Made by a program: the position numbers and the translations under genes
Notes under the pieces: model-generated
Seen by the model: the letters and a program-made list of their open reading frames with translations, nothing else
Databases searched by the model: none
What the model was told of the DNA's origin: nothing
Shown here: positions 54,993 to 63,951 of the stretch, in pieces
Numbering within the stretch: position 1 is the first letter of the stretch
Layout of the letters: the number at the start of each line of letters is the position of its first letter
Source: Brumimicrobium salinarum
Lineage (GTDB): Bacteria > Bacteroidota > Bacteroidia > Flavobacteriales_D > Crocinitomicaceae
Reading direction: 5' to 3'
Assembly: GCF_002844555.1 (NCBI RefSeq)
Contig: NZ_PJNI01000015.1
Span: forward strand, 18,733 to 82,732
Length of the DNA: 64,000 nt

Positions 54993-55837
54993 TGAGAACA
55001 TTTGCCGGAATCCCAGAAGAATTAGGGAAATTAGAAAACGCAGCGGTAGTAATTATCCCTGTACCTTATGACGGAACTTCAACCTACGGGAAAGGTGCCG
55101 ACAAAGGATTTGAAGCTTTAATGGACGCTTCAGAAAATATGGAATTGTACGACATTGAAACAAATTCTGAGGTGTATGAAAAAGGAATTTTCGTTGCTCC
55201 AGCAGTTAAAGAGGACAAATCACCAGAATTAATGTGCGACGCAGTAGAAAAAACTACTGATAAATATTTAGAGACAGGGAAATTTGTAAGTCTTTTTGGA
55301 GGTGAACATTCGATTTCAATTGGAGCGATTCGTTCATTCAAAAAGAAATACGAGAATCTTTCTGTTTTACAGTTGGATGCGCACTCAGATTTGCGTCCAG
55401 ACTTTCACGGTTCGGCCTGTAATCATGCTTGTGCAATGCATGCAGCTTCAAAAAACACGAATTTAGTTCAAGTTGGAATTCGCAGTATGGATTCAGTAGA
55501 ATTACCATTCGTAAACGAAGACAACTTCTTTGATATGTACCGCATTAATTCATCTTCAAGCTGGATGGATGAGGTAATTAATCAATTAGGTGAAGAAGTG
55601 TATTTGACAATTGATTTGGATGTTTTTGACCCTTCAATTATGCCATCCACAGGGACACCAGAGCCAGGCGGATTGTATTGGTACGACGTAATTACTTTGG
55701 TGAGAAGAGTAGTAGAAGAAAAAACCTTAGTTGGTTTTGATATTGTTGAATTGGCTCCAGTAGAAGGAGTTCCAGCGCCAGATTTCATGGCAGCAAAATT
55801 ATTATATAAAATATTAACTTATAAATTTAATTCATAA
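54992..55837 (+). CDS. speB: Agmatinase
   Basis: 281 residues of the ureohydrolase family. The manganese ligands are in FGGEHSISIG, LDAHSDLRPDFHG (DxHxD), and LTIDLDVFDPSIMP (DxDxxDP). Agmatinase converts agmatine to putrescine and urea in the cytosol. It follows arginine decarboxylase directly and is itself followed, with a one-base overlap, by a deoxyhypusine-synthase-like gene. This makes a complete arginine-to-polyamine route. Confidence 0.95.
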   Translation: MRTFAGIPEELGKLENAAVVIIPVPYDGTSTYGKGADKGFEALMDASENMELYDIETNSEVYEKGIFVAPAVKEDKSPELMCDAVEKTTDKYLETGKFVSLFGGEHSISIGAIRSFKKKYENLSVLQLDAHSDLRPDFHGSACNHACAMHAASKNTNLVQVGIRSMDSVELPFVNEDNFFDMYRINSSSSWMDEVINQLGEEVYLTIDLDVFDPSIMPSTGTPEPGGLYWYDVITLVRRVVEEKTLVGFDIVELAPVEGVPAPDFMAAKLLYKILTYKFNS

Positions 55838-56805
55838 TGGGAAAAGTTAGAGAATTTATTGAATACAATTACAGACATTTTAACGCTGCAGCACTTGTAG
55901 ATGCTGCGAAAGGATACGAAAAACACCTTGACGAAGGAAAGAAAATGTTGGTTTCACTTGCTGGTGCGATGAGTACGGCCGAATTAGGGATTTCTTTGGC
56001 AGAAATGATTCGTCAAGACAAAATTCATATGATTTCAACAACAGGTGCAAACTTGGAGGAAGATTTAATGAATTTGGTTGCGCATAAAAGTTATAAGCGT
56101 ATTCCAAATTACCGTGATTTGACACCACAAGACGAGTGGGATTTATTGGAGAATCACTTGAATCGTGTAACTGATACATGTATTCCTGAAGAGGAAGCGT
56201 TCCGTCGTTTGCAAGATCATGTCTTCAAAGTATGGAAAGATGCAGAAGATAAAGGAGAACGTATGTTTCCGCATGAATTTTTGTATAAATTGATTAACTC
56301 AGGAGTTTTAGAGCAATACTATGAAATTGACCCTAAAAACTCTTGGATGCTTGCAGCAGCGGAGAAAAACCTACCGATTGTTGTCCCAGGTTGGGAAGAT
56401 TCAACCTTAGGAAATATTTTCGCTTCATATTGTATTAAAGGAGAATTGAAAGCTTCCACGATGAAGTCAGGAATTGAGTACATGATGTGGTTGGCAGATT
56501 ACTACACAAACAACGCTGGAGAGGAAGGAATTGGTTTCTTCCAAATCGGTGGAGGAATTTCAGGAGATTTTCCAATCTGTGTTGTACCCATGTTAGCGCA
56601 AGATTTAGAACGTGAAGACACACCATTCTGGAGTTATTTCTGTCAGATTTCAGATTCAACAACTAGTTATGGTTCCTATTCTGGAGCAGTTCCAAATGAA
56701 AAAATTACTTGGGGGAAATTGAGCATCGATACTCCGAAATTCATTATTGAATCGGATGCAACGATTGTAGCGCCGTTGGTGTTTGCTTACTTGCTGGATC
56801 AGTAG
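55837..56805 (+). CDS. Deoxyhypusine-synthase-family protein (probable homospermidine-type synthase)
   Basis: 322 residues of the deoxyhypusine synthase fold, with NAD-site segments SLAGAMSTAELG, ISTTGANLEEDL and FFQIGGGISGDFP. The active-site lysine is in KITWGKLS (human DHS has the same WGK). Bacteria lack eIF5A, the usual substrate, so bacterial relatives are thought to make polyamines such as homospermidine from putrescine and spermidine. The coupling to arginine decarboxylase and agmatinase supports a polyamine role; the exact product is inferred. Confidence 0.88.
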   Translation: MGKVREFIEYNYRHFNAAALVDAAKGYEKHLDEGKKMLVSLAGAMSTAELGISLAEMIRQDKIHMISTTGANLEEDLMNLVAHKSYKRIPNYRDLTPQDEWDLLENHLNRVTDTCIPEEEAFRRLQDHVFKVWKDAEDKGERMFPHEFLYKLINSGVLEQYYEIDPKNSWMLAAAEKNLPIVVPGWEDSTLGNIFASYCIKGELKASTMKSGIEYMMWLADYYTNNAGEEGIGFFQIGGGISGDFPICVVPMLAQDLEREDTPFWSYFCQISDSTTSYGSYSGAVPNEKITWGKLSIDTPKFIIESDATIVAPLVFAYLLDQ

Positions 56806-56872
56806 GAAAGAGGATTTATATTTTTAGGATAGCGTGGGACTTAGGTTCTGCGTTATTTTTTTTGGGAGTGAT

Positions 56873-56969
56873 GGAACGCAGATGACGCGGATCTACGAAC
56901 GCTGATTTTTGCTGTTTTTTTTAAATCCGTTATAATCCGCGCTGCTTGCATCCGCGTCATCCGCGTTCC
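56873..56969. repeat. Interspersed inverted repeat (CGCGGAT type)
   Basis: A 20-base arm GGAACGCAGATGACGCGGAT (56873-56892) and its inverse ATCCGCGTCATCCGCGTTCC (56950-56969) pair with one mismatch around a 57-base loop. This sequence type recurs across Bacteroidota genomes. It lies between the polyamine operon and the DEAD helicase and could act as a terminator-like structure. Confidence 0.75.
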
Positions 56970-57038
56970 AATACAGCGCATGGGTAATTATTATTATCAT
57001 CTAATCCCAATCCCAACTATAAACCGTAATTTTACACC

Positions 57039-58265
57039 ATGAAATTTGAAGATTATAAAATAGCAAAAGTAATAAAGACTGAAATCAAGAATTTAGGTTG
57101 GTCAAGACCTACAGATATTCAGTTTAAAGCCATTCAACCGATTCTCAATGGAGAGGATGTTTTAGCTATTGCACAAACAGGAACTGGAAAAACAGCCAGT
57201 TTTGTGATTCCTATTTTAAATCAAATTCATAATCAGCTTGAGAAGAAAGATGAGCATTATGTTCGTGCCTTGGTTATGGTACCAACACGAGAGTTGGCTG
57301 AACAAGTTGAACAAGTTTTTATTGAAGTAGGGAAGGGCGTTCAAGTTCGTTCTCGCTCCTTAATGGGAGGTGTTTCGCAAGATGATCAAATAGAAGACCT
57401 AGACAATGGGGTGGATGTAGTGATTTCTACTCCTGGAAGAATGTTTGATTTAATTTCTCAAGGAGTTTTAAAGGTTGACCGCTTGCAAACGCTTGTTCTC
57501 GATGAGGCAGATCATATGCTGGACTTAGGTTTTATTAAAGACATAGAGGACTTGATGCGTCATATTCCTCAAAAACGTCAGACTTTGTTCTTTTCGGCAA
57601 CGATTGATAAGAAAATTAAGAAAATTGCCTATAACTTGGTACGAAATGCCATTCGTATTCAAATCTCTCCGAAAGATCCTGTGGCTAAAAACATCGAACA
57701 TGCGGTGACTTTCGTTGAAATGGATGACAAGCGTTTCTTTTTGGAGAACATCATTAAAGAAAATGATGATTTAAAAATCATGGTATTTGTGCGAACAAAA
57801 GTAAGAGCAGAACGTGTCAAAAAAGCCATGGAACGTGTCAACATTCAAGCCGTAACTATTCACGGAGATGTAGAGCAAGAAGACCGATTTAAAGTCCTAA
57901 ATCAATTTAAAAACAATGAAGTGTCCGTCTTGATCGCAACAGATGTTGCAGCCCGAGGAATTGATATTCCAGGCATTGGCGCGGTAATTAATTACGATTT
58001 ACCTGAAGAACCAGAGAATTATACGCACAGAGTTGGTCGTACAGGTCGTGGAAAAGAAAAAGGCGTGGCCATTTCATTTTGTAGCGAAGATGAAAAGATT
58101 TTACTTTCCGCAATTGAAGCTTACAATGGAACCGAAATCGCTGTTTTTGATTTAACAAAACAAGATTACAAAGCCATATTAGAAGATTCTGAAGACGGAA
58201 CGGATAATTGGAAACAGCTGATTGAAGAAGAGAATGAGAGGACTGGTAAAGAGAATGAGTGGTAA
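57039..58265 (+). CDS. DEAD-box RNA helicase
   Basis: 408 residues with the superfamily 2 helicase core: Q-motif TDIQFKAIQPIL, Walker A AQTGTGKT, PTRELAEQ, DEAD box VLDEADHMLDLGF, SAT (FFSATIDKK), ARGIDIPG and HRVGRTGRG. There is no long C-terminal extension, so this is the minimal core plus a short acidic tail. Such helicases remodel rRNA and mRNA structures, often in cold or ribosome assembly; the partner is unknown. Confidence 0.95.
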   Translation: MKFEDYKIAKVIKTEIKNLGWSRPTDIQFKAIQPILNGEDVLAIAQTGTGKTASFVIPILNQIHNQLEKKDEHYVRALVMVPTRELAEQVEQVFIEVGKGVQVRSRSLMGGVSQDDQIEDLDNGVDVVISTPGRMFDLISQGVLKVDRLQTLVLDEADHMLDLGFIKDIEDLMRHIPQKRQTLFFSATIDKKIKKIAYNLVRNAIRIQISPKDPVAKNIEHAVTFVEMDDKRFFLENIIKENDDLKIMVFVRTKVRAERVKKAMERVNIQAVTIHGDVEQEDRFKVLNQFKNNEVSVLIATDVAARGIDIPGIGAVINYDLPEEPENYTHRVGRTGRGKEKGVAISFCSEDEKILLSAIEAYNGTEIAVFDLTKQDYKAILEDSEDGTDNWKQLIEEENERTGKENEW

Positions 58266-58275
58266 AGGAAATTAC

Positions 58276-58405
58276 GAGTTAGGATAGAAATTACGAATTA
58301 CGAATTACGAATGTGACAATTCGTAATTCGTAATTAAATCATTCGTAATTCCTAATTAAATCATTCGTAATTCGTAATTAAATCATTCGTAATTCCTAAT
58401 TATTA
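58276..58405. repeat. AATTACGAATTACG palindrome and 22-base tandem repeats
   Basis: A perfect 17-base inverted repeat AATTACGAATTACGAAT (58296-58312) / ATTCGTAATTCGTAATT (58319-58335) is followed by about three and a half copies of a 22-base unit (TAATTAAATCATTCGTAATTC with a G/C variant) to 58405. It fills the convergent gap between the helicase and the S46 peptidase and may serve as a terminator for both. Confidence 0.85.
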
Positions 58406-58410
58406 TATCC

Positions 58411-60567
58411 CTATTCTACAATCTCCATTTCCTCGATTAAGTTGTGTGCTTCACCGTATTTTTCAATAACGAATAACACGTATCTTATATCACATGAAAT
58501 CGTACGTTGAATATCTTTTTCAAAGAAAATATCTCCAGACATAGCTTCCCAGTTACCATCGAATGCTGTTCCGATGAGGTGTCCATCAGCATTTAAAACT
58601 GGAGAGCCAGAGTTACCGCCAGTGATATCATTGTTACTAATGAAATTCACTACCATTTCTCCTTTTTCATTGGCATAACGACCGTAATCTTTGTTCTTAT
58701 GCAACTCTTTTAATTTATCCGAAACATGAAATTCGGGATTATCAGGATCTTCTTTTTTCAAACCTTCTTCCAATGTTGTGTAAATATCGTATTCGACACC
58801 TTCTTTTGGTGAGTAGGGTAAAATTGAACCATATGTCAAACGTAAAGTACTATTGGCATTAGGATAGAACGTTTTGTCTTTGTCCATTTCTCTGTAACCT
58901 TTTACAAATAATCGGTTTGCGCGCTTAATGTCGTTCATTGCTTTTACATATTCTTCTTTTTCCGTAATTTTTGTGTAAGCATCATTTATGGAAACGACCA
59001 ACTGGAAGAAAGGGTCTTTCTTTAATTTATCAATTGGAAATCCTTTTGATTTTTCCCCTGATTTCTTTACTAGTTTATCGAATTTTTCAAACTTCTTTTG
59101 AGAAGCAAAAAGTGACTTTTTTCGTGCCTTTTCCACGAGTTTATCAAGCTTTCCTTTTTCTCCAGCTACTCTTATTGCTTCAGGAAGCATATCTTTGGGA
59201 ATGTCATTGTAATACATTTTCAAAACAGTAGCAACCGTTTCAAATTCCAAATCTAAATTCGCTGTTTCATAAAAATCCATCATTCTTTCTTTGAAACTAG
59301 CATAGGCCATCATTCCCATTCCTTGCTCCTCGTACTCTTCTATAAACGAAAAGCGAAAAACATTAAGGTTTAAATCAACGGAGTAGATAAATTCACTTTG
59401 ATAGACATCAAAATAAACACTCTTTTCCTTAATTTTATACGTTTTTTCTATTGTATTTAAAACATTCTTATACTCAGGATTCTTTTCAGCAAATGCTGTG
59501 AACCTAGCTTCTAATTTACGCTTTTTATCTGCAACTTTATTGTTTTTCAATTGTTCAGATTGACCGATGAAATACTTCCAGTAATTGGCAACTTGTGCAT
59601 GTTTAGAGGCATAATTAAGTCTAACAGATGTACTTTCTTTCATGTATTTCTTCATGATGTCAAGTTTCGCCTTTCTAATTTCAACACGTTTTGGTTGTTC
59701 TAAATTTACGGCTTGCTCCACACCAAATGAAGATAAATAGCGATCAGTAGATCCAGGGAATCCAAAAACCATTGCAAAATCTCCTTTTTCATAACCTTTA
59801 ATTGAAACAGGGAGAGAATGTTTGGGGTTGTATGGTTTGTTTTCTTTGCTGAACGGAGCAGGTGAGTTGTCCTTTCCTGCGTAAATTCTGAATAGTGAAA
59901 AGTCACCCGTGTGTCTTGGGTACATCCAGTTATCAGAATCATGACCAAATTTCCCAATAGATTCTGGAGGCGTACCAGCTAAGCGCACATCTTGGTAGGT
60001 TTCCGTTACAAACAAATAAAATTCATTACCTTCAAAAAAGTCACGAACAAATGCTTTATGTCCAGATTCACCAACAGCCTCTGCTGTTAAGTCTGCAGAG
60101 ATCTCTTTAATTTTAATAGCGCGCTCTTCCTCCGTCATCTCAGGAGTAAGATTGTTTGTGATTTGTTCTGTAACGTCGGCAATAGATATTACAAAAGTGG
60201 CGGTTAATCCTGGAATTGCAATCTCTTGGTCTAGTGATTTTGCCCAAAACCCATTATCTAAGTGGTTGTTCTCTTCAGTTGAAGCTTCTGCAATAGCATC
60301 GTAACCACAGTGATGATTGGTGAGCAATAAACCTTTTTGTGAGATTACTTCAGCAGTACAAAATCCACCAAAAGATACAATGGCGTCTTTAATGGAGGAA
60401 TTATTAATGCTGTAAATTTCTTCTTGGGTTAAATTTAACCCATGTTTTTTCATATCTTCATAATTTCTACCTAATAAAAAAGGTAGCCACATTCCCTCAT
60501 CAGCTTTAGCAGCACCAGAGAACAGAATGGTAAATAAGAATAAAAATGCGATTGTCTGTTTTTTCAT
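58411..60567 (-). CDS. S46-family dipeptidyl-peptidase (DPP7/DPP11 type)
   Basis: 718 residues with a signal peptide (cut near AKADE). The N-terminal DEGMWLPFLL follows, then catalytic His TNHHCGYDAI, and catalytic serine in GNSGSPVLNADG. The residue after FD near the active site is glycine (FDGNWEAMSGD), as in DPP7; DPP11 has arginine there and prefers acidic residues. I therefore lean to a DPP7-like, hydrophobic-preferring enzyme that removes dipeptides in the periplasm for amino acid use. It is apparently monocistronic. Confidence 0.93.
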   Translation of the reverse strand: MKKQTIAFLFLFTILFSGAAKADEGMWLPFLLGRNYEDMKKHGLNLTQEEIYSINNSSIKDAIVSFGGFCTAEVISQKGLLLTNHHCGYDAIAEASTEENNHLDNGFWAKSLDQEIAIPGLTATFVISIADVTEQITNNLTPEMTEEERAIKIKEISADLTAEAVGESGHKAFVRDFFEGNEFYLFVTETYQDVRLAGTPPESIGKFGHDSDNWMYPRHTGDFSLFRIYAGKDNSPAPFSKENKPYNPKHSLPVSIKGYEKGDFAMVFGFPGSTDRYLSSFGVEQAVNLEQPKRVEIRKAKLDIMKKYMKESTSVRLNYASKHAQVANYWKYFIGQSEQLKNNKVADKKRKLEARFTAFAEKNPEYKNVLNTIEKTYKIKEKSVYFDVYQSEFIYSVDLNLNVFRFSFIEEYEEQGMGMMAYASFKERMMDFYETANLDLEFETVATVLKMYYNDIPKDMLPEAIRVAGEKGKLDKLVEKARKKSLFASQKKFEKFDKLVKKSGEKSKGFPIDKLKKDPFFQLVVSINDAYTKITEKEEYVKAMNDIKRANRLFVKGYREMDKDKTFYPNANSTLRLTYGSILPYSPKEGVEYDIYTTLEEGLKKEDPDNPEFHVSDKLKELHKNKDYGRYANEKGEMVVNFISNNDITGGNSGSPVLNADGHLIGTAFDGNWEAMSGDIFFEKDIQRTISCDIRYVLFVIEKYGEAHNLIEEMEIVE

Positions 60568-60763
60568 ATTGTTTTTATTAAAGTATTGAACGACTCCAAT
60601 GAAGTCACGTGCAAAAATAATATAATTAAAGTATATTTTTAACCATAAACTAAACTCTATTTAAGAACATGTATAATTGGGGTTTTTGCTTCGACCAATG
60701 CAAAAATAACACGACGAAATTTTTGAAATGTCAAAAAAAAATGAATATCAACTTAACTTTAGG

Positions 60764-60794
60764 TTGTGTTTAATAAATGATAATTCTATATTTG
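60764..60794 (+). promoter_or_regulatory. Bacteroidota-type promoter of secDF
   Basis: A TTG at 60764-60766 lies 20 bases before TATATTTG (60787-60794), close to the TTTG-N19/20-TA-N2-TTTG consensus of the primary sigma factor. The ATG is at 60827, giving a 5' leader of about 25 bases. Confidence 0.6.
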
Positions 60795-60826
60795 CCAGCT
60801 ATTAAATAATAAACGACACTTTAACT

Positions 60827-63800
60827 ATGCGTAATAAAGGATTTTTTTGGTTTTTCACCATCTTGCTTTTGGTAGTAAGTATATATCAAATCTCATTTTC
60901 CTTCATAGGAAGCAATATTGAAAATGAAGCGGAGCAGAGAGCTATTGAGAAAGTAGAAGAGCTTAAAGCCAGTGCTGAGGGAGATTCGGTAAAGTTACCT
61001 AACGGAACTTATGTGAATTTTGAAACAGACAGAGAAGCGTATGCTTTAGCGAAAGCAGCATACATCAACGAACTTTTGAAAGAAAAAAACGACGAAGAGG
61101 TTTTTCTAGGGAATACATTTAGCGATGTAAAAAACAAAAGTGTTTCTTTAGGACTAGATTTAGAGGGGGGAATGTCAGTTACTCTTGAGCTTTCAATGTC
61201 TGATCTTGTGAAAAACGCAGCTTTGAATCCAAGGGATTTACATTTTGTTAAACCATACGAAAGCGCATTGGAAACGTATAATTCTGAAGGAGGAGATTTT
61301 ATAGATCTTTTTGTTGCTAAGCACCAAGAAATGTATCCAGATCGTTTATTGATTAGAGAATTTTCTACTGAGGATGTTGTGTCTAAAATTTCTAATAAGG
61401 CAACAGACGAAGAGACAAAAGCATATTTGAGAAGCCTATCTGATGGAGCGTTAGATGGTGTTGAAACAATTATGGAGAATCGTATTAATCAATTTGGGGT
61501 TGCTCAGCCAAATATTACAAAAGATAATAACGTTAACCGTCTATATATTGAACTACCTGGTGTAAAAGATCAAGCTACTGTTCGTCAACGTTTGCAAAGT
61601 ACTGCAAACCTAGAGTTCTACCTAGCATTTAAAGGTCAAGAATTAGGTGGTTTCTTTAATGAATTACTTATTGAAAAATCCGATGAAGTAAGTGACGATG
61701 AATTAGAAGACTTATTTAGCGATGAGGAGGAAGAAACTGATATTGACACTACTTTAGCTGAAGAAGCAGATACATCTAGCATAAGTTTAGAAGAGGAGTT
61801 AGCCATGGAAGAGGAAGCTTCAGATGCAGATACATCATTCCAACTTTCTTCTTTTGGAAGAATGTTCCAAGTTAATTTAGATCAAGACAATCGATTTATG
61901 GATAGTCCACGTTTAGGATTCTCTAAAGCCAGTGATACTTCTAAAGTTAATGAAATTTTAGCCGAGAAGACAGAAGAGCTTATGATGGAGAATGTAAAGT
62001 TCGTTTGGGGTGCAAAAAATGAAGATTTCGGTATTCAAGATACATTATATTATACCTTATATGCTTTAAAAATTCCAGAAGACTTAAAAGCTAGAGTAGG
62101 TGGGACGGACATTGAAAATGCACGTTTGTCAATTGATCCAAATCAATCTGGAAGGGGCGTGAGTATTGATATGAGTGATAGAGGTGCTGAAGAATGGGCA
62201 AAGATGACTTCAGAAAATGTAGGTAATTTTATTGCGATTACCATGGACGAGAAAGTATATAGTGCACCCGTAATAAACGGACCTATTACTGGCGGACAAA
62301 CATTGATTTCTGGTGATTTCACAGTTGCAGAAGCGCAAAATTTAACCAATTTACTTAATGCAGGTGCATTACCCGCACCGTGTGTTATTGTCGATGAAGC
62401 TGTTGTCGGACCAACAATTGGAGAAGAAAATTCTCGTTCAGGTTTAATATCTTTTGCTTTTGCTTTAGCACTTGTTCTTATTTATATGGTCTTCTATTAT
62501 GGTCGTGCTGGTCTAGTTGCTGATATTGCATTAGTAATGAACATTGTTTTAATTGTTGGTTTCTTAGCCGCTTTTGGAGCTGTGTTAACTTTAGCAGGTA
62601 TTGCAGGTATTGTACTAACGATTGGTATGTCTGTGGATGCGAACGTTCTTATATTCGAGCGTGTTCGTGAAGAAATTAGAGAAGGGAAGGGAATGAAATT
62701 GGCCATTAAAGATGGTTACGGAAATGCACTTTCTTCTATTATAGATGCAAACGTGACTACTTTATTAGTTGCAATTGTGCTAAAGACTTTTGGTACAGGA
62801 CCAATTGAGAGTTTCGCAACAACTTTAATCATTGGTATCTTTACTTCTGTTTTTGCAGCAGTAGTAATTACAAGGTTGATTTTTGAATCGCAAGTTTCAA
62901 AAAACAAAGGATTCGCTTTCTCCACACCATTAACTAAGAATTCATTTACTAAAATCAATTTAAAGTTTATAAAAAATCGCAAGAAATTTTATATAATCTC
63001 TGCAATAGTTGTTTTGGGTGGTATCATCGCTATTTCAACACGTGGATTGAAACCTTCAGTTGAATTTGCTGGGGGTAGAACTTATGAAACTGTTTTTGAT
63101 AAGCCAGTTGGTCAAGATGTTGAAGGCTTAACAGATGTGCTTAGAAATGCTTTAATTACTGATGAATCTAAAGCTTCTGTAGAAGTTAAAATTAGAAATT
63201 CAGATTATCGAGTTGAAATTGCTACTGATTATTTACAAAATGTACCTAATTCGGAAGCAACAGTAAGAGAGGATTTATTAGCTGCTTTGAGCACAGTAGA
63301 AAGTGAATATGGTGTGGCTACAATTGAGAATAGTCGTTCTGTTTCACCATCTATTTCTGAAGAATTACAAAGATCTTCAACAATTGCAATTATTCTTTCT
63401 TTGATCATCATATTTGTTTATATCCTGATTAGATTCGGTAAATGGCAATATGGTTTAGGTGCTATTATAGCAATGGCGCACGATGTTACTATCGTTCTTG
63501 GGTTATTTGCTTTATTGCACGGAGTTCTTCCTTTCGATATGGAAGTAGATCAAGCTTTCATTGCTGCAATATTGACCGTTGTTGGTTATTCGATTAACGA
63601 TACCGTGGTCGTATTTGATAGAATTAGAGAATTCTTGAAAAAGTACCGCAGAAAGGAACAGAATGAAATTATTAACAGTGCAATCAATTCAACTTTAGGA
63701 CGTACAATCAATACCTCTTTATCTACATTTATTGTATTGTTAACTATCTTCTTATTTGATGGTGGTGCAATTAAAGGGTTTGTATTTGCCTTGATGATTG

Positions 63801-63895
63801 GTATTATTGTGGGTACATATTCTTCAGTTTGTATTGCAACACCAATTGTTGCTGATTTATTAAAGAAAGACAAGTCTAAGATTGATGAAGCATAA
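60827..63895 (+). CDS. secDF: Fused protein translocase subunit SecDF
   Basis: 1022 residues. SecD and SecF are joined in one chain, as is usual in Bacteroidota. The SecD part has one N-terminal helix, a large periplasmic domain (GLDLEGGMSVTLE) and transmembrane segments with the DANVLIFERVREE motif; SecF repeats the pattern with NDTVVVFDRIREF. The complex uses the proton gradient to pull Sec substrates out of the channel. A strongly acidic insertion of about 50 residues (roughly 285-335, many Asp/Glu) interrupts the periplasmic part. The gene has a good promoter and terminator of its own. Confidence 0.96.
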   Translation: MRNKGFFWFFTILLLVVSIYQISFSFIGSNIENEAEQRAIEKVEELKASAEGDSVKLPNGTYVNFETDREAYALAKAAYINELLKEKNDEEVFLGNTFSDVKNKSVSLGLDLEGGMSVTLELSMSDLVKNAALNPRDLHFVKPYESALETYNSEGGDFIDLFVAKHQEMYPDRLLIREFSTEDVVSKISNKATDEETKAYLRSLSDGALDGVETIMENRINQFGVAQPNITKDNNVNRLYIELPGVKDQATVRQRLQSTANLEFYLAFKGQELGGFFNELLIEKSDEVSDDELEDLFSDEEEETDIDTTLAEEADTSSISLEEELAMEEEASDADTSFQLSSFGRMFQVNLDQDNRFMDSPRLGFSKASDTSKVNEILAEKTEELMMENVKFVWGAKNEDFGIQDTLYYTLYALKIPEDLKARVGGTDIENARLSIDPNQSGRGVSIDMSDRGAEEWAKMTSENVGNFIAITMDEKVYSAPVINGPITGGQTLISGDFTVAEAQNLTNLLNAGALPAPCVIVDEAVVGPTIGEENSRSGLISFAFALALVLIYMVFYYGRAGLVADIALVMNIVLIVGFLAAFGAVLTLAGIAGIVLTIGMSVDANVLIFERVREEIREGKGMKLAIKDGYGNALSSIIDANVTTLLVAIVLKTFGTGPIESFATTLIIGIFTSVFAAVVITRLIFESQVSKNKGFAFSTPLTKNSFTKINLKFIKNRKKFYIISAIVVLGGIIAISTRGLKPSVEFAGGRTYETVFDKPVGQDVEGLTDVLRNALITDESKASVEVKIRNSDYRVEIATDYLQNVPNSEATVREDLLAALSTVESEYGVATIENSRSVSPSISEELQRSSTIAIILSLIIIFVYILIRFGKWQYGLGAIIAMAHDVTIVLGLFALLHGVLPFDMEVDQAFIAAILTVVGYSINDTVVVFDRIREFLKKYRRKEQNEIINSAINSTLGRTINTSLSTFIVLLTIFLFDGGAIKGFVFALMIGIIVGTYSSVCIATPIVADLLKKDKSKIDEA

Positions 63896-63918
63896 TTAAA
63901 ATGAATATATTTATTTTT

Positions 63919-63947
63919 AAAAGTCCCGGCAATTTGTCGGGACTTTT
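63919..63947 (+). terminator. Rho-independent terminator of secDF
   Basis: AAAAGTCCCGGC pairs with GTCGGGACTTTT (one G-U) around AATTT, 24 bases after the stop. A group IIC intron begins a few bases downstream. Confidence 0.85.
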
Positions 63948-63951
63948 GTTT

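Noticed and set aside
58276..58405. 22-base tandem array considered as CRISPR or an origin iteron array
   Set aside because: There are no spacers, the units are directly abutting, and no replication gene is adjacent.
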